This document shows, in pieces, positions 22,241-33,805 of a stretch of DNA of 64,000 nucleotides; positions within the stretch are counted from its first letter, which is position 1, and each line of letters starts with the position of its first letter. Below the pieces are notes generated by a model. The model was not told the origin of the DNA. It saw only the letters and a list, made by a program, of their open reading frames with translations, and searched no databases. The translations under genes were made by a program, and so were the position numbers. The DNA is from Xylogone sp. PMI_703. Its lineage: Eukaryota > Ascomycota > Leotiomycetes. The stretch lies in NCBI GenBank assembly GCA_021399445.1, contig JAJTUQ010000003.1, positions 6,138,001 through 6,202,000 of the forward strand, given 5' to 3'.

Positions 22241-24278
22241 TTATGCAGTTCCCAAATCTGTGGTGTTTGAGTTTGGATCTAAAAGACTGGGATCATATAC
22301 TAAAGATTTGTTACGACTGAGATCCGATCCAAGAGCATCAATGGTACCTCCATCGTCCATATCTAGAGCCCATGCCATTGTCCTAAAGTTAAGTGAGCAA
22401 AATATCTAGAGAAATTCACGCCAAGAAAATTTATTCTTACCCTCCTAGACAGTGATCATTGGCATATTGAACCCTTGAGAAAATACAATTAATTTAACTG
22501 TCTTGGAACTGGAGATTTGAGAGACTTACTTTAATTTCATGGTTTCAGCATCATCATAGGAGACCCATTGATTTTTGTCCCATGTAATGATCTTGACAGC
22601 TGCAACAGGGTCAAATGTGACGGTTGCTCCGCCATCTGCTACGATTTGTCTAATCTCGACAGCTGAAAGGATGCCAGACGTGTTTGTACACACCCCAGGA
22701 TTGCCACCACCGGAGAATGGACAACCCGCTTCAAGACATGATGGGTTTGACATTGTAAAGCCTATTGCATTATTTTTAGTGGTACTATCCATAGGCGTAC
22801 TGAACTATCGACTTACTGCGGCCGTAAAAGCCGAGCCCAAGATTTACTGATATGAATAGTTAGCGTCGACATAAGCGCAGAGAATGTACATAATCACCTT
22901 TCGCGGGATTAATATGATTCCTCCAGAGCAGTTCCAGACTTTGCTGTATCTCTGTTAGGTTAGTGTGTGCTTGCGCAACGGAACCTATAGCAGGATCTGT
23001 AGAGTCCCAAGTTCCGTGAATATCGTAGGTCATAATATTGAAGAAATCAATTATGGGGTCAATTTTAACAACATCAAAGCCGCGCATATACCAATACGAA
23101 GATGGCTAGAAAAGTTTAGAATCAGGAAGTCATAGTGTGACTGTTTTTTACTCACGATTGTAATTGATATTCCTGGTCGTGTTGGCATTCCACTCTCGTC
23201 TAATGCTTTTCTGAGATTCTGGAGAAATGTAGGATAATTTTGTAGGTCAGCGTCCTTCCCTCCTCTGTCTGATGCAACCGGGTACTCCCTATTCGCCCGT
23301 TAATTTTGATGCCACAAATTGGAATAAGAGTGGTTTACTAAGACTTACCAGTCAATATCAACGCCGTCAAATCCATTTGTCTGCATGAAGCTGATTAGTG
23401 AATTGAAAAAATTTGACTGTGCGCTAGCTGAAGATGCGAGATCAGAGAATGTAGTTGTTGTTGGTCCAGGATCATTCATAGACCATCCTCCCACTGAGAT
23501 CCAGACTTGCAGCCCGGGCTGTGCAACTTTTAATTTGGTAACTCTTTGATAAAGCGCAGCAACATCTGATCCCATGGGAGCAATATTGAACGTTTTTGGA
23601 TCAATCAATGCAAATGCAAAATTGATATGTGTGTAATACCCTAAAGGTATCTGTTCAGGAGTCATAGCTATGACATTGTCAGCATTGCACTTCTCTCTAT
23701 GAGTTTGATTCACATACTACCGCACTCTCGTTCGAGATTCCAACCTTCGTAGTATCCAATAGTTCGAGCATCAGAACTAGAACCTCCACAGGAAGGAGAG
23801 ACTACCGTTTTTGCTCCGCAGAAATCAGATGTAGTACCTGCGGCAGTTTAATCAATACGTTCCTTTGGAGATTCAAATCACCGTAGCTCACCGCAGAAAC
23901 CATACTCGCTGCAACAGACATTAAGAGGACATGCTTCTGCTGTAGACCACTGCGAACCCCATCCAGGATCGCATTCTGCTTTTTGGTCGCATGTGGATGT
24001 GCAGTTTCCTTTCCCGCAAAATGTAGGTCCTGTATTTCATTAGCATGGAAGTTCACGCAGCTCAAGAGTCAAAGATCGAACCAAGTCCACAATTTCCCGT
24101 CCTAGCAAGAGATTAGTAGTTGAATTTTGGGTATTTTTTTTTAGAGTAGAACTGACCCATCAGCTTCTAGTCTACAACATCCGCTGGCGCATTTTTGTGT
24201 CGCCGTGCATGTATATACTGCGTAGATAGTAGGAAAGATGCTGAACAATACAGCCGGTAGAAGCACGAATAGCTTCAT
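22241..24278 (-). CDS. GH18 chitinase with type-1 chitin-binding domain, 11 exons
   Basis: Exons 24278-24157, 24101-24082, 24029-23892, 23837-23721, 23667-23349, 23288-23156, 23105-22898, 22846-22817, 22761-22530, 22473-22441 and 22382-22241 join without a frame break into 497 residues. A signal peptide (about 1-20) precedes a cysteine-rich ChtBD1 module (about 43-98; CGLGPTFCG to CCSEYGFCG). The GH18 barrel starts at RTIGYYEGWN, contains SVGGWS, and has the catalytic motif DGVDIDWE with Glu240 as acid/base, then MTYDIHG, GLGFYGRSF and GGTMAWALDMDD. It hydrolyses beta-1,4 chitin outside the cell. The arrangement and the neighbouring multi-LysM gene fit subgroup C-like fungal chitinases, though no LysM lies in this protein itself. 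Two exons are only 20 and 30 bases. Confidence 0.92.
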
Positions 24279-24978
24279 GGTTACGATATTTCTCTACCTG
24301 GAGCAAACTTTTCCAGAAAGTGAAACTGGGGACGGGACGAATATTGGCACAAGATACCCTCTACTACAATCGAGACTCACGAGCCCCTCCCTATCTCCTT
24401 CGCCCCTCGTTCTTCCCACGGTCAGTGAAGGGCGATAAAGCCGAAGTCGCAAGGGCCCGCACTGTGCATCTTCAGGGTCCCTGTAAGCTTCAAGGTACAA
24501 TGCAGGCGGATTCGATACACGTATATGCACTACGGAGGCACGGTGCGGATCCAGCCTTGTGCATCGACCCTAGTAAGAAATAAGCTGCATCGTTAAAGAG
24601 ACGCCGATTGCCCTTTTTTATTGGTGTGAATGCACCCAGGAATGATTCCGTGTTGGTCTTATATTAAGTGGAGCTTGAATTGAAGTTCACATGAGCATTC
24701 GGAACGTAGAAGCTCTAGACAAGAATTATCGTGTGTGTGGAAAAGATTTGGAGCTAAGATCAAATAGAGTCTTTGAGCCGATAGGCTGCAACAAAGCCAT
24801 GTCTGTTTTCCTCTCTGTATGTCTCTGTGCTTTGTCAAGTGGGCTGCATTCTTCGAATCAGTCTCGTCGTAGCTCTTCGAGTCAAGTTTGGACATTTTGA
24901 AAAGTACAGGTAAGTTGTTCCACTCCTTCTCAAGTTTTTCAGTTGAACTCATACATCAAGTAGTACTACTGTACAAGT
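24279..24978. promoter_or_regulatory. divergent promoter region (chitinase / metalloprotease)
   Basis: About 700 bp between two secreted-enzyme genes transcribed away from each other. No ORF of note; shared control is possible. Confidence 0.5.
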
Positions 24979-26149
24979 ATGGTTTGGTTAACTAAATTCA
25001 TCCACGGCTGTCTTTATGCTGGACCTCTCTTTTTAACATTGGTGCGGGCATGTCCTGACTATGCCGACCTTCCTAGCTTCAGGTCCATCAATAGCAGTGA
25101 AAGCAGCGCTGATGCTACCGGTTTGATAAAAAGATACTACACGGTTCAGCAAACCGATGGACCTTCTTTCAGTCCCGGTACATGGCCTGATAGCACTATC
25201 CCATATTGCTTCGAAACTGCGGATGCAAAAGCTCAGTTAGCAAAACTCGTTCAGAGTGGTTGGAAGCTTTGGCAGTCAGCGTGAGTAATCATCGGACTAT
25301 CATATGAAGCGTAGCTATTAACATTTACAGAGGCGTCAGCTATCGTATCAATATGGGCGAGTATTCGGCGTGTCCCGATCCTGGTGATGGACCAGTTCCA
25401 CCGAGCAAAAACTATCTTCTCATCCAGCTCAACAATCAGGGAAAACTAGTGACTAGTGTTGGATATCAGATATACACCTCTAGAAGTGGGCCAACCATGC
25501 AATTTGATCCCAGTCCAGCTGTTGCTATGCGGGATCCGGTTGCCAACATGGCACACGAAATCGGGTGAGACCTTTGCCATAGATTCCTGGATGATCTGGA
25601 CTGACAAGTGAAATACACAGACATGCTTGGGGCTTCTATCACGAGCACCAACGTCCGAGTTTCTGGAGTCGATCCCAATATGCTAACGGGAAAGGAGCTA
25701 CAAATCAAGTCAACTTTGACTGTACAAAGCTTGCCGACTACGCGGCTCAAGTTGGAGAACTAGGTCTTGACGGGACATCCGGGGACGCTTGCCACAGCTA
25801 TGTAGCAGCCAAAGCCAAAGGGTTTTCAGCATTGCAGTATATGCCTATGGATGAAGAGTATACAGTTCAGCTCGATGCTGGAGATTACGACTGGGATTCC
25901 ATTATGCTTTACGGCTCTGCGATTGGTGGTGTAGTGACTAATGGAGTGCCTGCCAATGTCTATACCAGAGCCTCGGATGGAAAAGCAATTGGCTACAATA
26001 AGGTGCCAAGTCCCAGAGATGTAGAGAGGTTCATGGCAATGTATTCGCAAAACGCGCCGTTCCCGAATACGTGCTTGATCAACCAGGGCTGCAGCCCGTT
26101 GAAGGCATCATTCTTGAGGACAAAAGATAAGTGCAAGAAAATCATTTGA
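24979..26149 (+). CDS. secreted astacin-like (M12A) zinc metalloprotease, 3 exons
   Basis: Exons 24979-25280, 25331-25564 and 25621-26149 give 354 residues. A signal peptide (about 1-24) and a short propeptide ending near KR (50-51) precede the catalytic domain. The zinc-binding motif is split by intron 2: HEIGH followed by AWGFYHEHQRP, with ligands His176, His180 and His186 and catalytic Glu177. The Met-turn SIMLYG (Met274, Tyr276) follows at the usual distance. This is the full astacin signature HExxHxxGFxHE with x = Y before the third His. The domain start YRINMGEYSACPD and the C-terminal cysteines suggest disulphides. Fungal astacins are less common than M35/M36 enzymes; substrates are extracellular proteins. 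It is divergent from the chitinase. Confidence 0.92.
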
Positions 26150-27232
26150 ATGGATGGAAGCTAGAATGGGAGTTGTAGTAAAAATGCACTCAGTACAATA
26201 TATTACTGTAAATGGAGCATTGGTTGATGCTTGGTGAGGGAGTCTGAAAAGTGATACTGTTAACCTGCATGAAGATTAGACAAGCTCCGCTCGCTCTTCT
26301 AGCACTTCTTTTGTCCATCAATTTCTTGAGTCACAATGAATACTGAATTAAAACTACGGTGACTTACCGGGTGACAGCTTAGGCATGCCTTCCGTCAACC
26401 TGTCGTCTTAATGGATTTGGCAGGTGGATACAGTACGTATAGCGCTTACTGCGTATCCACTGAATTAGAGATGCTGTTTGACTATATTTTCACCCTACTA
26501 ATGTAATGGTGGTCCTGAAGAGATAGGAAAAGGGAGAGTTAGGATTCATCTGAGTAATCTGCAGGTACAGTAATAGCTGTCTTCACAGCAAAACTAAGCC
26601 CAACCCACCCACTCGCAAACCCCTAACCCTTGCGAGCTTGGGTTCAGTTGCCTATTCAAGGTTACTCCGGCACTTGTGACTATTGGTATCAAATGTTGGT
26701 GTTGAGGTTGGATTCCCCGCCCCTTGACTCCATCCTAAGAACCCACGTCTACAGGTTCTAGAGCACTATCGTACGCGCCGGGCGGGATCATTCTCGGATG
26801 AAGGTCTGGAGGATTGCAGTTGGAATTGTGATAAAGTGGGGAGATCGCGGCCGCTTTAGGTTAAACATGAGCGATTTTAAGCTTTACGTCGGGCCGCAGG
26901 GAGTCTCACGTACTTAGTATGGCGGTATGGCTCCATAGCGGATCTGTTTTGACTGTGCCACAACGGTGGTACCCTGTGCCCCTGAAGATGCAGATGCATG
27001 TTCCATTGCTGGGGCAGGGGAGAAGTGAATAGCTACATCTTGGCAAATGTTGGAGAAGTCAAGAGCGCCAGGGTCATCCGAAGTACCAGGGGGGTTGGTC
27101 GAGTCGCTGAGTCGCAGCTGGTAGAGGTCCAGAGACTCCTCCGTTATTTCCTTTACAATTTATTCTTTGCTCGTTGGATGTGTGTATGCGCATTGCAGAA
27201 TTGTTAGCAGTGACTGTTTCTTGCTGCTCGCC
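26150..27232. other. intergenic, no gene recognised
   Basis: Separates the metalloprotease from the SGNH hydrolase. No coding exon with family resemblance. Confidence 0.5.
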
Positions 27233-29423
27233 ATGGTGCAGCCGTTATTCAGAACGGCGTTGAGCGTCGCCTTAATGTTCACTGCGCCAGTTACCGCCAG
27301 CTCTCTCATAATTAGAGATTCGAATGATCCAACGGACTACTCATGGATCAAGAAGTTTGCTGCAGTGGGTGACAGCTTCACAGCTGGCATCGGATCCGGC
27401 GATCTGTATAGCGATAATGACAACTCGTATGAGTGCTCGCGGTATTCATACACCTACCCTACAATTATGAACCATTTCTTCGGACCAAGTATCGAGACTT
27501 TCACATATACTGCATGCTCAGGAGCTATAACAACTGGCATATTTGAGCAGGTCAATGCCTTGGATGAAGGACAAGATCTTGTCATCTTAACCGCTGGAGG
27601 AAATGACCTTTGTCTTGTGAGATAGACCTCAGAGCTGGAATAGATTGGCATTCTGACAGACTTTACAGTCAACTATGATTGACAAATGCATTGCTGGTGC
27701 CAATCCAAATGAGGACGATTGTGATTCTGCAATCGCTCATGCCAAAAGTGGACTCGCCGATGGAGGCTACTTCAAGCAGAATATCAAAGACCTCCTGACA
27801 GCGATTGAGTATGTATATCCACATCCTTTTGTGTGCGAAAATTTTCAGCTGATTAAAATGAATGTTAGTTCCAAGATGGCAACAAACGGAATTGTGGTCC
27901 AAGTTCTGTATGCTCAATACTTCAACGATCAGACCGATGATTGTACGTCCGAAGATTGGCAGATTATTGATTTATCAGCGGGTCCAGGACTAGCATTAAC
28001 TAAAGAAAGGCGTACAACATTCAACTCATTAGTATTACAAACCAATACTGTAATAAAAGAGGCTGTAGAAGAAGTTGCAGCCACTGCAAAAACGATGACG
28101 CTTGTAACTGCTGATTGGGATCCGTGGGCACCGCTCACAGGAGGGCAGTTCTGTAAGTTCCTCTGACTAGTGCATATAACTTCGTAAATCTAAGCTTAGA
28201 ATACTAATGTAAAACCAACTGTAGGTGAACCAGGAGCAAGTCCAGTGAGTAGTCAAAGAGTCCATTAACACCTCGATAACATAATTCTCACATTCAAGCA
28301 GGATCCAACAGATGAGAGCAATGATAGCGTCATGTTCTTCAAACTTTTCACCGGCAATACGGCACCGTTAGAAGCCAGGAGTCTTTATAGCTACAATTAC
28401 TATGGTAATACATCATATGGTATTGAGCCATTCCCACTAGCAATGAACAAGCGCGATCCTGTTGATCCTGGTTGCCCCAAATCATCCATCAGTCTTCCCG
28501 ACTCCATTGGGAAGATATTTCACCCTAACAACCTCGGCCATGAAGTCATTGCAGCATATACCCTCGATGCTATTGCGGATGCTCGTGCTTCCATACTTGG
28601 GCAGGACCCCGTATGTCCAATCATTGACAGTATGACTTGTTATTCAAGCCAAGGTAGTACTGCATACGCCAGTTCCGAAGCCCTGAATAATAATATCGAT
28701 GACTTCTGTGAATACGTCACCGATAACGCACCGACAAACGAAGCGGGCTGGAGCCGTAGTAAAAATTACTACTCAGGTAGCTTAGATGAATATACGATGG
28801 CGGTATCACTATCTGACCATGCCGCTGCATTTGACGAGGATGCCTGTAAAGCTGCTATCAGCAAGATCATCAATGGCTGTGATGTGCCTTCTGGAGGGAG
28901 CAATCCCATGAACTGGAAGGGTGGCGGAAAGAGAGTTGAGGGTGAGTTCACTTATACGGTCAATATATATCGGACCAATCGTCCGTGGCCACCTCCCTCA
29001 GAGCCATCACAGCAATGTGAGGGCTGGTACAAGTTTTTGTTTCAAAGTTATGATATTTATGGTGCTGGATGGGCGACATATGACTGGGGGCAGAAGACAT
29101 TAATGAAACAGGTTAATCCGTGCTGTGGTTCTGGTAAGAGAGACACTTTCTATTATTTCTTCTAAGTTAGCTTTATACTTACTCTCCCCCTATAGGTAGT
29201 CTTACCGGGTGGACTTTCGATTATTTCGATGAACCTGATGAAAATGGATACGAGGTAAGCACGGGTACTATTTTGTATCAAAGCGACACATACTAACTCA
29301 CCTACAAAGTGGCATGCCTTTTTCCACACTGCAATTGGCACTCGTCGGAGATGTTTTGACAATAACAAAGTCCAGTGTGCTGCTGGGGGTCCTTGTGATT
29401 CTTATTGTAAGGGTAACGGATAA
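27233..29423 (+). CDS. secreted SGNH-fold hydrolase (lipase/esterase-like), 7 exons
   Basis: Exons 27233-27616, 27669-27808, 27869-28152, 28225-28244, 28302-29133, 29196-29254 and 29310-29423 encode 610 residues. A signal peptide (about 1-22) is followed by block I FAAVGDSFTAGIGSG with nucleophile Ser47, block III ILTAGGNDLCL, and block V FHPNNLGHEVIA, in which His350 or His356 is the catalytic base. These residues define the SGNH/GDSL-like family acting on ester bonds of lipids or polysaccharides. The 230-residue C-terminal extension, rich in W, Y and C, is not recognised and could bind a substrate. Exon 4 is a 20-base microexon. The start at 27233 is chosen because the longer frame from 27167 adds residues before the signal peptide. 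Confidence 0.85.
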
Positions 29424-31155
29424 CTTAACAAGCTATTCAGTAGCATACAAATGATTAAATTATCCATATACTTCATGCACTTTAAGCTTTGACTGTGTAA
29501 TTTCAACTGCAGTAGTATCAAGTAAAGGAGCCCGTTATGACTAGTAGCAGATTTGCAAGTACATAAGGTCAACGCTGCCAACCAAAATATGTTAATATAC
29601 GACCTTGGTAGAGACGGTGCCCCTTTAGTTAATCCACCGCGTACAACATCTTCACATTATACAAGCACTTGTAGATGTACATAGGTGCTGTGGTTTGGTT
29701 TGCACTTAAACCCCTAAACTTTACCACATATTCACCAAATTAAAGCTAAAGCTAATATGGATGTTCCCTTTCAGTATGGATGGATAGTAAGCCTCTTTTG
29801 CTTTGTTCGTCGGGCATTTTGTTAAGATACGGAAGAAGAATACGATCCCGGTGTGACTTCACTTTGTATGCTGACACCAGATTATTCCATCCTCTAATGG
29901 ACTTAAGAAGACAACTTGGGATATGAGGTTCTCTAGCAAATCTTGTAAGTGGTTCAAAGTAGGTTCTGACAGTAAACACCAAAGCCTTTCGTTGTTTCCA
30001 AGCGCCTGAGCGTCTGGTGCTCTGACCTGGAGTAGAGGTCATCAATAGTTAATGATTAGATCTACCAGCCTAGGCCCAAGCTTTCAATCATGTTAGTCGC
30101 ATGTATATTGCTATGATGTATAAACTTTAACGGAAGATACTCATAAGCTACCTCGTCTCCATTCTTTTTTTCCATGCAATGCGACCAGTGTAGACCATCA
30201 TCAAGTTGAATAAAGTACTATTAAATATAATCTATACACTTGTCGCTCTGTAAACTTTAACTCTGATAATAAGTTCCTTCTGATGTGTCTACATAAGACG
30301 GTTTATTGATTACGCTTAATAAATCTCTAGTATCAGCTTTTTGTTTATAATTATAAGATAAAAATATAAAACTGGTTTTACCGTTATATATTTCCGTTGA
30401 TTCAGCTTCGTTTCATTCTGGTTTTCAGTCTTATTTTTACCCTCGTTTTCGGCCTTGGTTTTAGTCTCATTCCTAGCCTCGTTCCCAGCCTCACTACTGA
30501 TAGAGTTGGCTTATTCTTCGCGCCTAGTCTTCGATTCATCCTGGCTTGAGAGACCCCGGAATTAAAAGGGTCGAATTGACGGATAACAAGAAGAATGTTT
30601 CTCTCTTAAAAGATAGCCTTACATTGCGGACAAGCAGTGAAAAGTAAATATCACAGCACATAAGACTGTCCTGGGTGAAAAGGATTATGGAAAAGCGAAT
30701 CACCATGTTATGTACTGTATATACATCGTCATGGCCGAGTGGTTGCCAGACAATTTCAGAGCATCCAAGTACGTGCTAGAGTTCGCGCTGGCTGATTACC
30801 TGCGAGCCTCAGCGGCAACTCTTCGTCTGAGAATTAGTGGTTGATGGTGGTGCTAGAAGGCTCAAACCAGGCCTTACCCCTTGGCTCGTTAGGTACTTGT
30901 TCGTTAGACTTAGTGGAGTGGAGAAGAACTTGAGAGATGACCGCAGTGCAAAATCCTCGTAATCAAGTGTTCGTGAATGAAAACTATCCTCTATAATGTT
31001 ACTGTAATTCCATTCATATTCTTCGAGGTTATCCCGCATCTCACCGGAATGAGTCACGCCGTCGTCCAAGCAGATCCCTAACATAAATGACAGAATTGCC
31101 TCATCCGGCAACTTGATTCTCCTGATATTTGATTCCACATATCCTAACGTACAAA
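29424..31155. other. intergenic region with two orphan frames on the minus strand
   Basis: Contains an unassigned 97-codon frame (30045-29752) and part of a 135-codon frame (31216-30809) that overlaps the next gene's start. Neither shows a family motif. Around 30380-30530 there is low-complexity CT-rich sequence. Confidence 0.4.
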
Positions 31156-31989
31156 ATGCCTGCTCCTTCTCAAGATATTTTAGATGCGTTCGAATGTACT
31201 GAGCCCGCGAGGGCACTGAGCGGTGGTCAGAATCAAAGTTACAAGTCAGGAATCGCAGTCTTAAAACCTGTAGATGATATTGTTGAAGCAGAGTGGACAG
31301 CTGAAGTATTTACTCAATTATCTGCATCTCCTATAGATGGTTTCCGAGTGCCAGCTCCTATTCGAGCAAGTAATTCTCGGTTCACATACCGAGGATGGGC
31401 GGCATATAGATTCCACAGTGGAGTGACTGGCCCACGAGGCAAGTGGAAGGAGCTCGTAGAAATATCTCGTCTGTTTCACGCCGCTCTCCAAGATGTTGAA
31501 CGCCCTTTCTCTCTGGAAAATCGATCTCATCCCTGGGCCATCGTGGATCGTGTAGCATGGGAAGAAGAACATCGGGGGGTTACATCGCGTCTAGAACAGG
31601 TATATCAGCGACTATGTAATATGAGGCGAGAAGTTAGGATGACATATCAAATCATTCATGGAGATTTGAGTGGCAATGTTCTTTTTGCGTCCGACGGGGC
31701 ACCTCCAACTGTTATTGATTTCTCGCCGTTTTGGCGACCAGTGGAGTATTCTGAGGCTATTCTAGCCGTAGACGGCATACTATACTTTGGAGAAGGGGAA
31801 GAGCTAGTAGCACTTTGCCATGCATCGGCTAATCAGTATCAGATGCTCGTAAGAGCTTCTATTTTCAGACTCGTGGCAAGAAGTGGTCTTATTGGGTTAT
31901 TAGGTGAAGTTGCGGCAAATGAGATCGAAGATTTTGAGAGATTAGTGTCCATTTTACTGAAAATGGAACCAAAAGGTCCTGATTCTTAA
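31156..31989 (+). CDS. aminoglycoside-phosphotransferase-like kinase, intronless
   Basis: 277 residues from the ATG at 31156 (an in-frame ATG at 31129 would add nine). The N-terminal half carries the glycine-containing ALSGGQNQSYKSG loop and VLKP, as expected for nucleotide binding. The catalytic loop is IIHGDLSGNVLF and the metal-binding segment is PTVIDFSPFWRP, in the position of the DFG-like motif. The family is known as an actinobacterial-type phosphotransferase (I recall the TIGR02569 group) and also appears in scattered fungi. Substrate is unknown; resistance to an antibiotic should not be assumed. Lack of introns among intron-rich neighbours and bacterial-style sequence suggest horizontal transfer, which is inference. 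Confidence 0.8.
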   Translation: MPAPSQDILDAFECTEPARALSGGQNQSYKSGIAVLKPVDDIVEAEWTAEVFTQLSASPIDGFRVPAPIRASNSRFTYRGWAAYRFHSGVTGPRGKWKELVEISRLFHAALQDVERPFSLENRSHPWAIVDRVAWEEEHRGVTSRLEQVYQRLCNMRREVRMTYQIIHGDLSGNVLFASDGAPPTVIDFSPFWRPVEYSEAILAVDGILYFGEGEELVALCHASANQYQMLVRASIFRLVARSGLIGLLGEVAANEIEDFERLVSILLKMEPKGPDS

Positions 31990-33805
31990 GCCCCAGGCTT
32001 AACCAATTAGTTTATTTACATTGCTCCAGCGGTTTAAGAAGAGCTACAGTTTATTCTTTTAGCCCCTTGCTACATAACAAGAATCGAAATTACCAGTATT
32101 TTCATTTTGAGAGGTTTCCCATTACAAAGCTAGCAAAGTTACACAGAGAACCATGCAGAATATTTAATCTTTTCATATTACATATATCTACAATTGATAG
32201 GAACTCGTTCCCATTTTTGAATTACTGTTCATCTTCTAATAGACTTGAAGCTTTCATAAAATGGACACTTATAAGAATCAGACTATGGTAAGACAAATTT
32301 ATTCTCTCCCAAAGGAGCGGAATTTAGTATCGTTACTATTGTAATGCAATCTGACAAATGCTTTATAATTTTTAAGATCTCAAATTTGTGTACATCATTC
32401 CTCTTCAAGTCTTATAATGATGAGAGTTGGCTTCGCTATTAGCGACTTCATTGCAGCGATCGAGCTTTCCAAGTCGTTCTTGTTGAGCTGCCGCGGATGT
32501 TAGAAAATGCACTGAGTAGGACAAACAAACGAGTATGAAAGGGGATAAGTGGGACCGAACCCCAGTCTTTGCTATGTTTACTCTCAATTTGAGTCACGAT
32601 CGGTGTCATGGGGTGTACCCACTACTGCACAATAAATGTCACCTCTTCTATGTGATCTCAAGTCGAAGGACTTGGATATGTTGACAAGCTGGTAATAAAA
32701 AGTATACTAAGCTTTGGTTAGCGAAATGGTGGTTTTGGGAAATAGTTGACCAGAAAGGAACACTATGTAGACCGGTATATCTAGCTGGGTTTTATCTTTG
32801 ATGGAGCCTGTACACCGAGCGATTTCTCTTTACTCGGTTGAAACAAAACGGTACGTTGTTTCTAAGTCACAGTGGTGTATTTGCTAGAAGTAGACCAATT
32901 GACAGTGATAATTGGCTCAATGTTAATTTCTTAGCTTGTACATGATACATTTGGAACAGCCACCAGATTCTCTCACGGCATTGTATCCAATCACTATTAA
33001 GTAGTCAAAGTCCGTTACCTCAGTAGTGCACCTTAGGAAGCCACCTCGCCAGGTACCGTCCCTGGCAATCTCGTTCCCGACAAAGCAATTTCGAAGTAGA
33101 TTTGCATCTTTGGTGATTTGCCGCCTTTTTTGAAAGATACTGTATTTCTCGAAACCTAATCAGGGTGGGTTCATTAGGGATTGTAATCTACAAAAAGAAA
33201 AAGTAAGTCACTCTGGAAGACTGGTATCAGCTTCGTGATGGGAAAGGTGTGCTCTGCTTCGCTGGAAACGGAATCGAATCAAAGCGAGGTGATGGGATGG
33301 CAGACCTCATCTCCACATGCAGTAGTTCTAGAACAAGCGTTAGATCATTCAAGGTAAGGCATAGGTCCGATCGATTGGTCCTTCATAAATCGAGATCAAT
33401 CGCCTTCCCCACCGCCAACGATCACCGTCTTGGGAATTTACCCGGTTTGACACATAGTCTAAAGTGAACGACAAAAATCACCAAAGATACGCACTAAGAA
33501 GGTCGACGACAGGTATAATATATACTTTTATTATTCATTTAACAAAAACACTAGTGGTATATATACAGGGCAGGCAACTCTAAAGGACATCTACCCTGAA
33601 CTCCGACCAGGAAAGACAAAAAGACCACTCTGCCAATGCCCAATGCCCAATGCCCATACCGTCCCATGCAATCCCAGGGCCGTTAATATGCTGCAAGACC
33701 AGAACATAAAAGGCATATTGCGAACAGCAAAAGAGTTCGCATCATAAATCAAAAGAAGTTAAAAATAAGACGGCATAAGATGGCCGTAAAATCCCCATTC
33801 TTCCC
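31990..33805. other. intergenic, no gene recognised
   Basis: No recognisable exon. A tRNA-like T-arm string near 32545 does not fold into a complete tRNA. A short CAATGCCC tandem (about 33632-33655) lies near the downstream gene's 3' end. Confidence 0.45.

Noticed and set aside
29752..30045. 97-codon minus-strand frame
   Set aside because: No recognised domain, no clear promoter or introns; left as intergenic.
30809..31216. 135-codon minus-strand frame
   Set aside because: It overlaps the start of the phosphotransferase gene on the opposite strand and has no family motif; not enough to call a gene.
32530..32640. tRNA-like T-arm (GGGGTTCGGTCCCA on the minus strand)
   Set aside because: No matching acceptor stem, D-arm or anticodon arm can be drawn around it.
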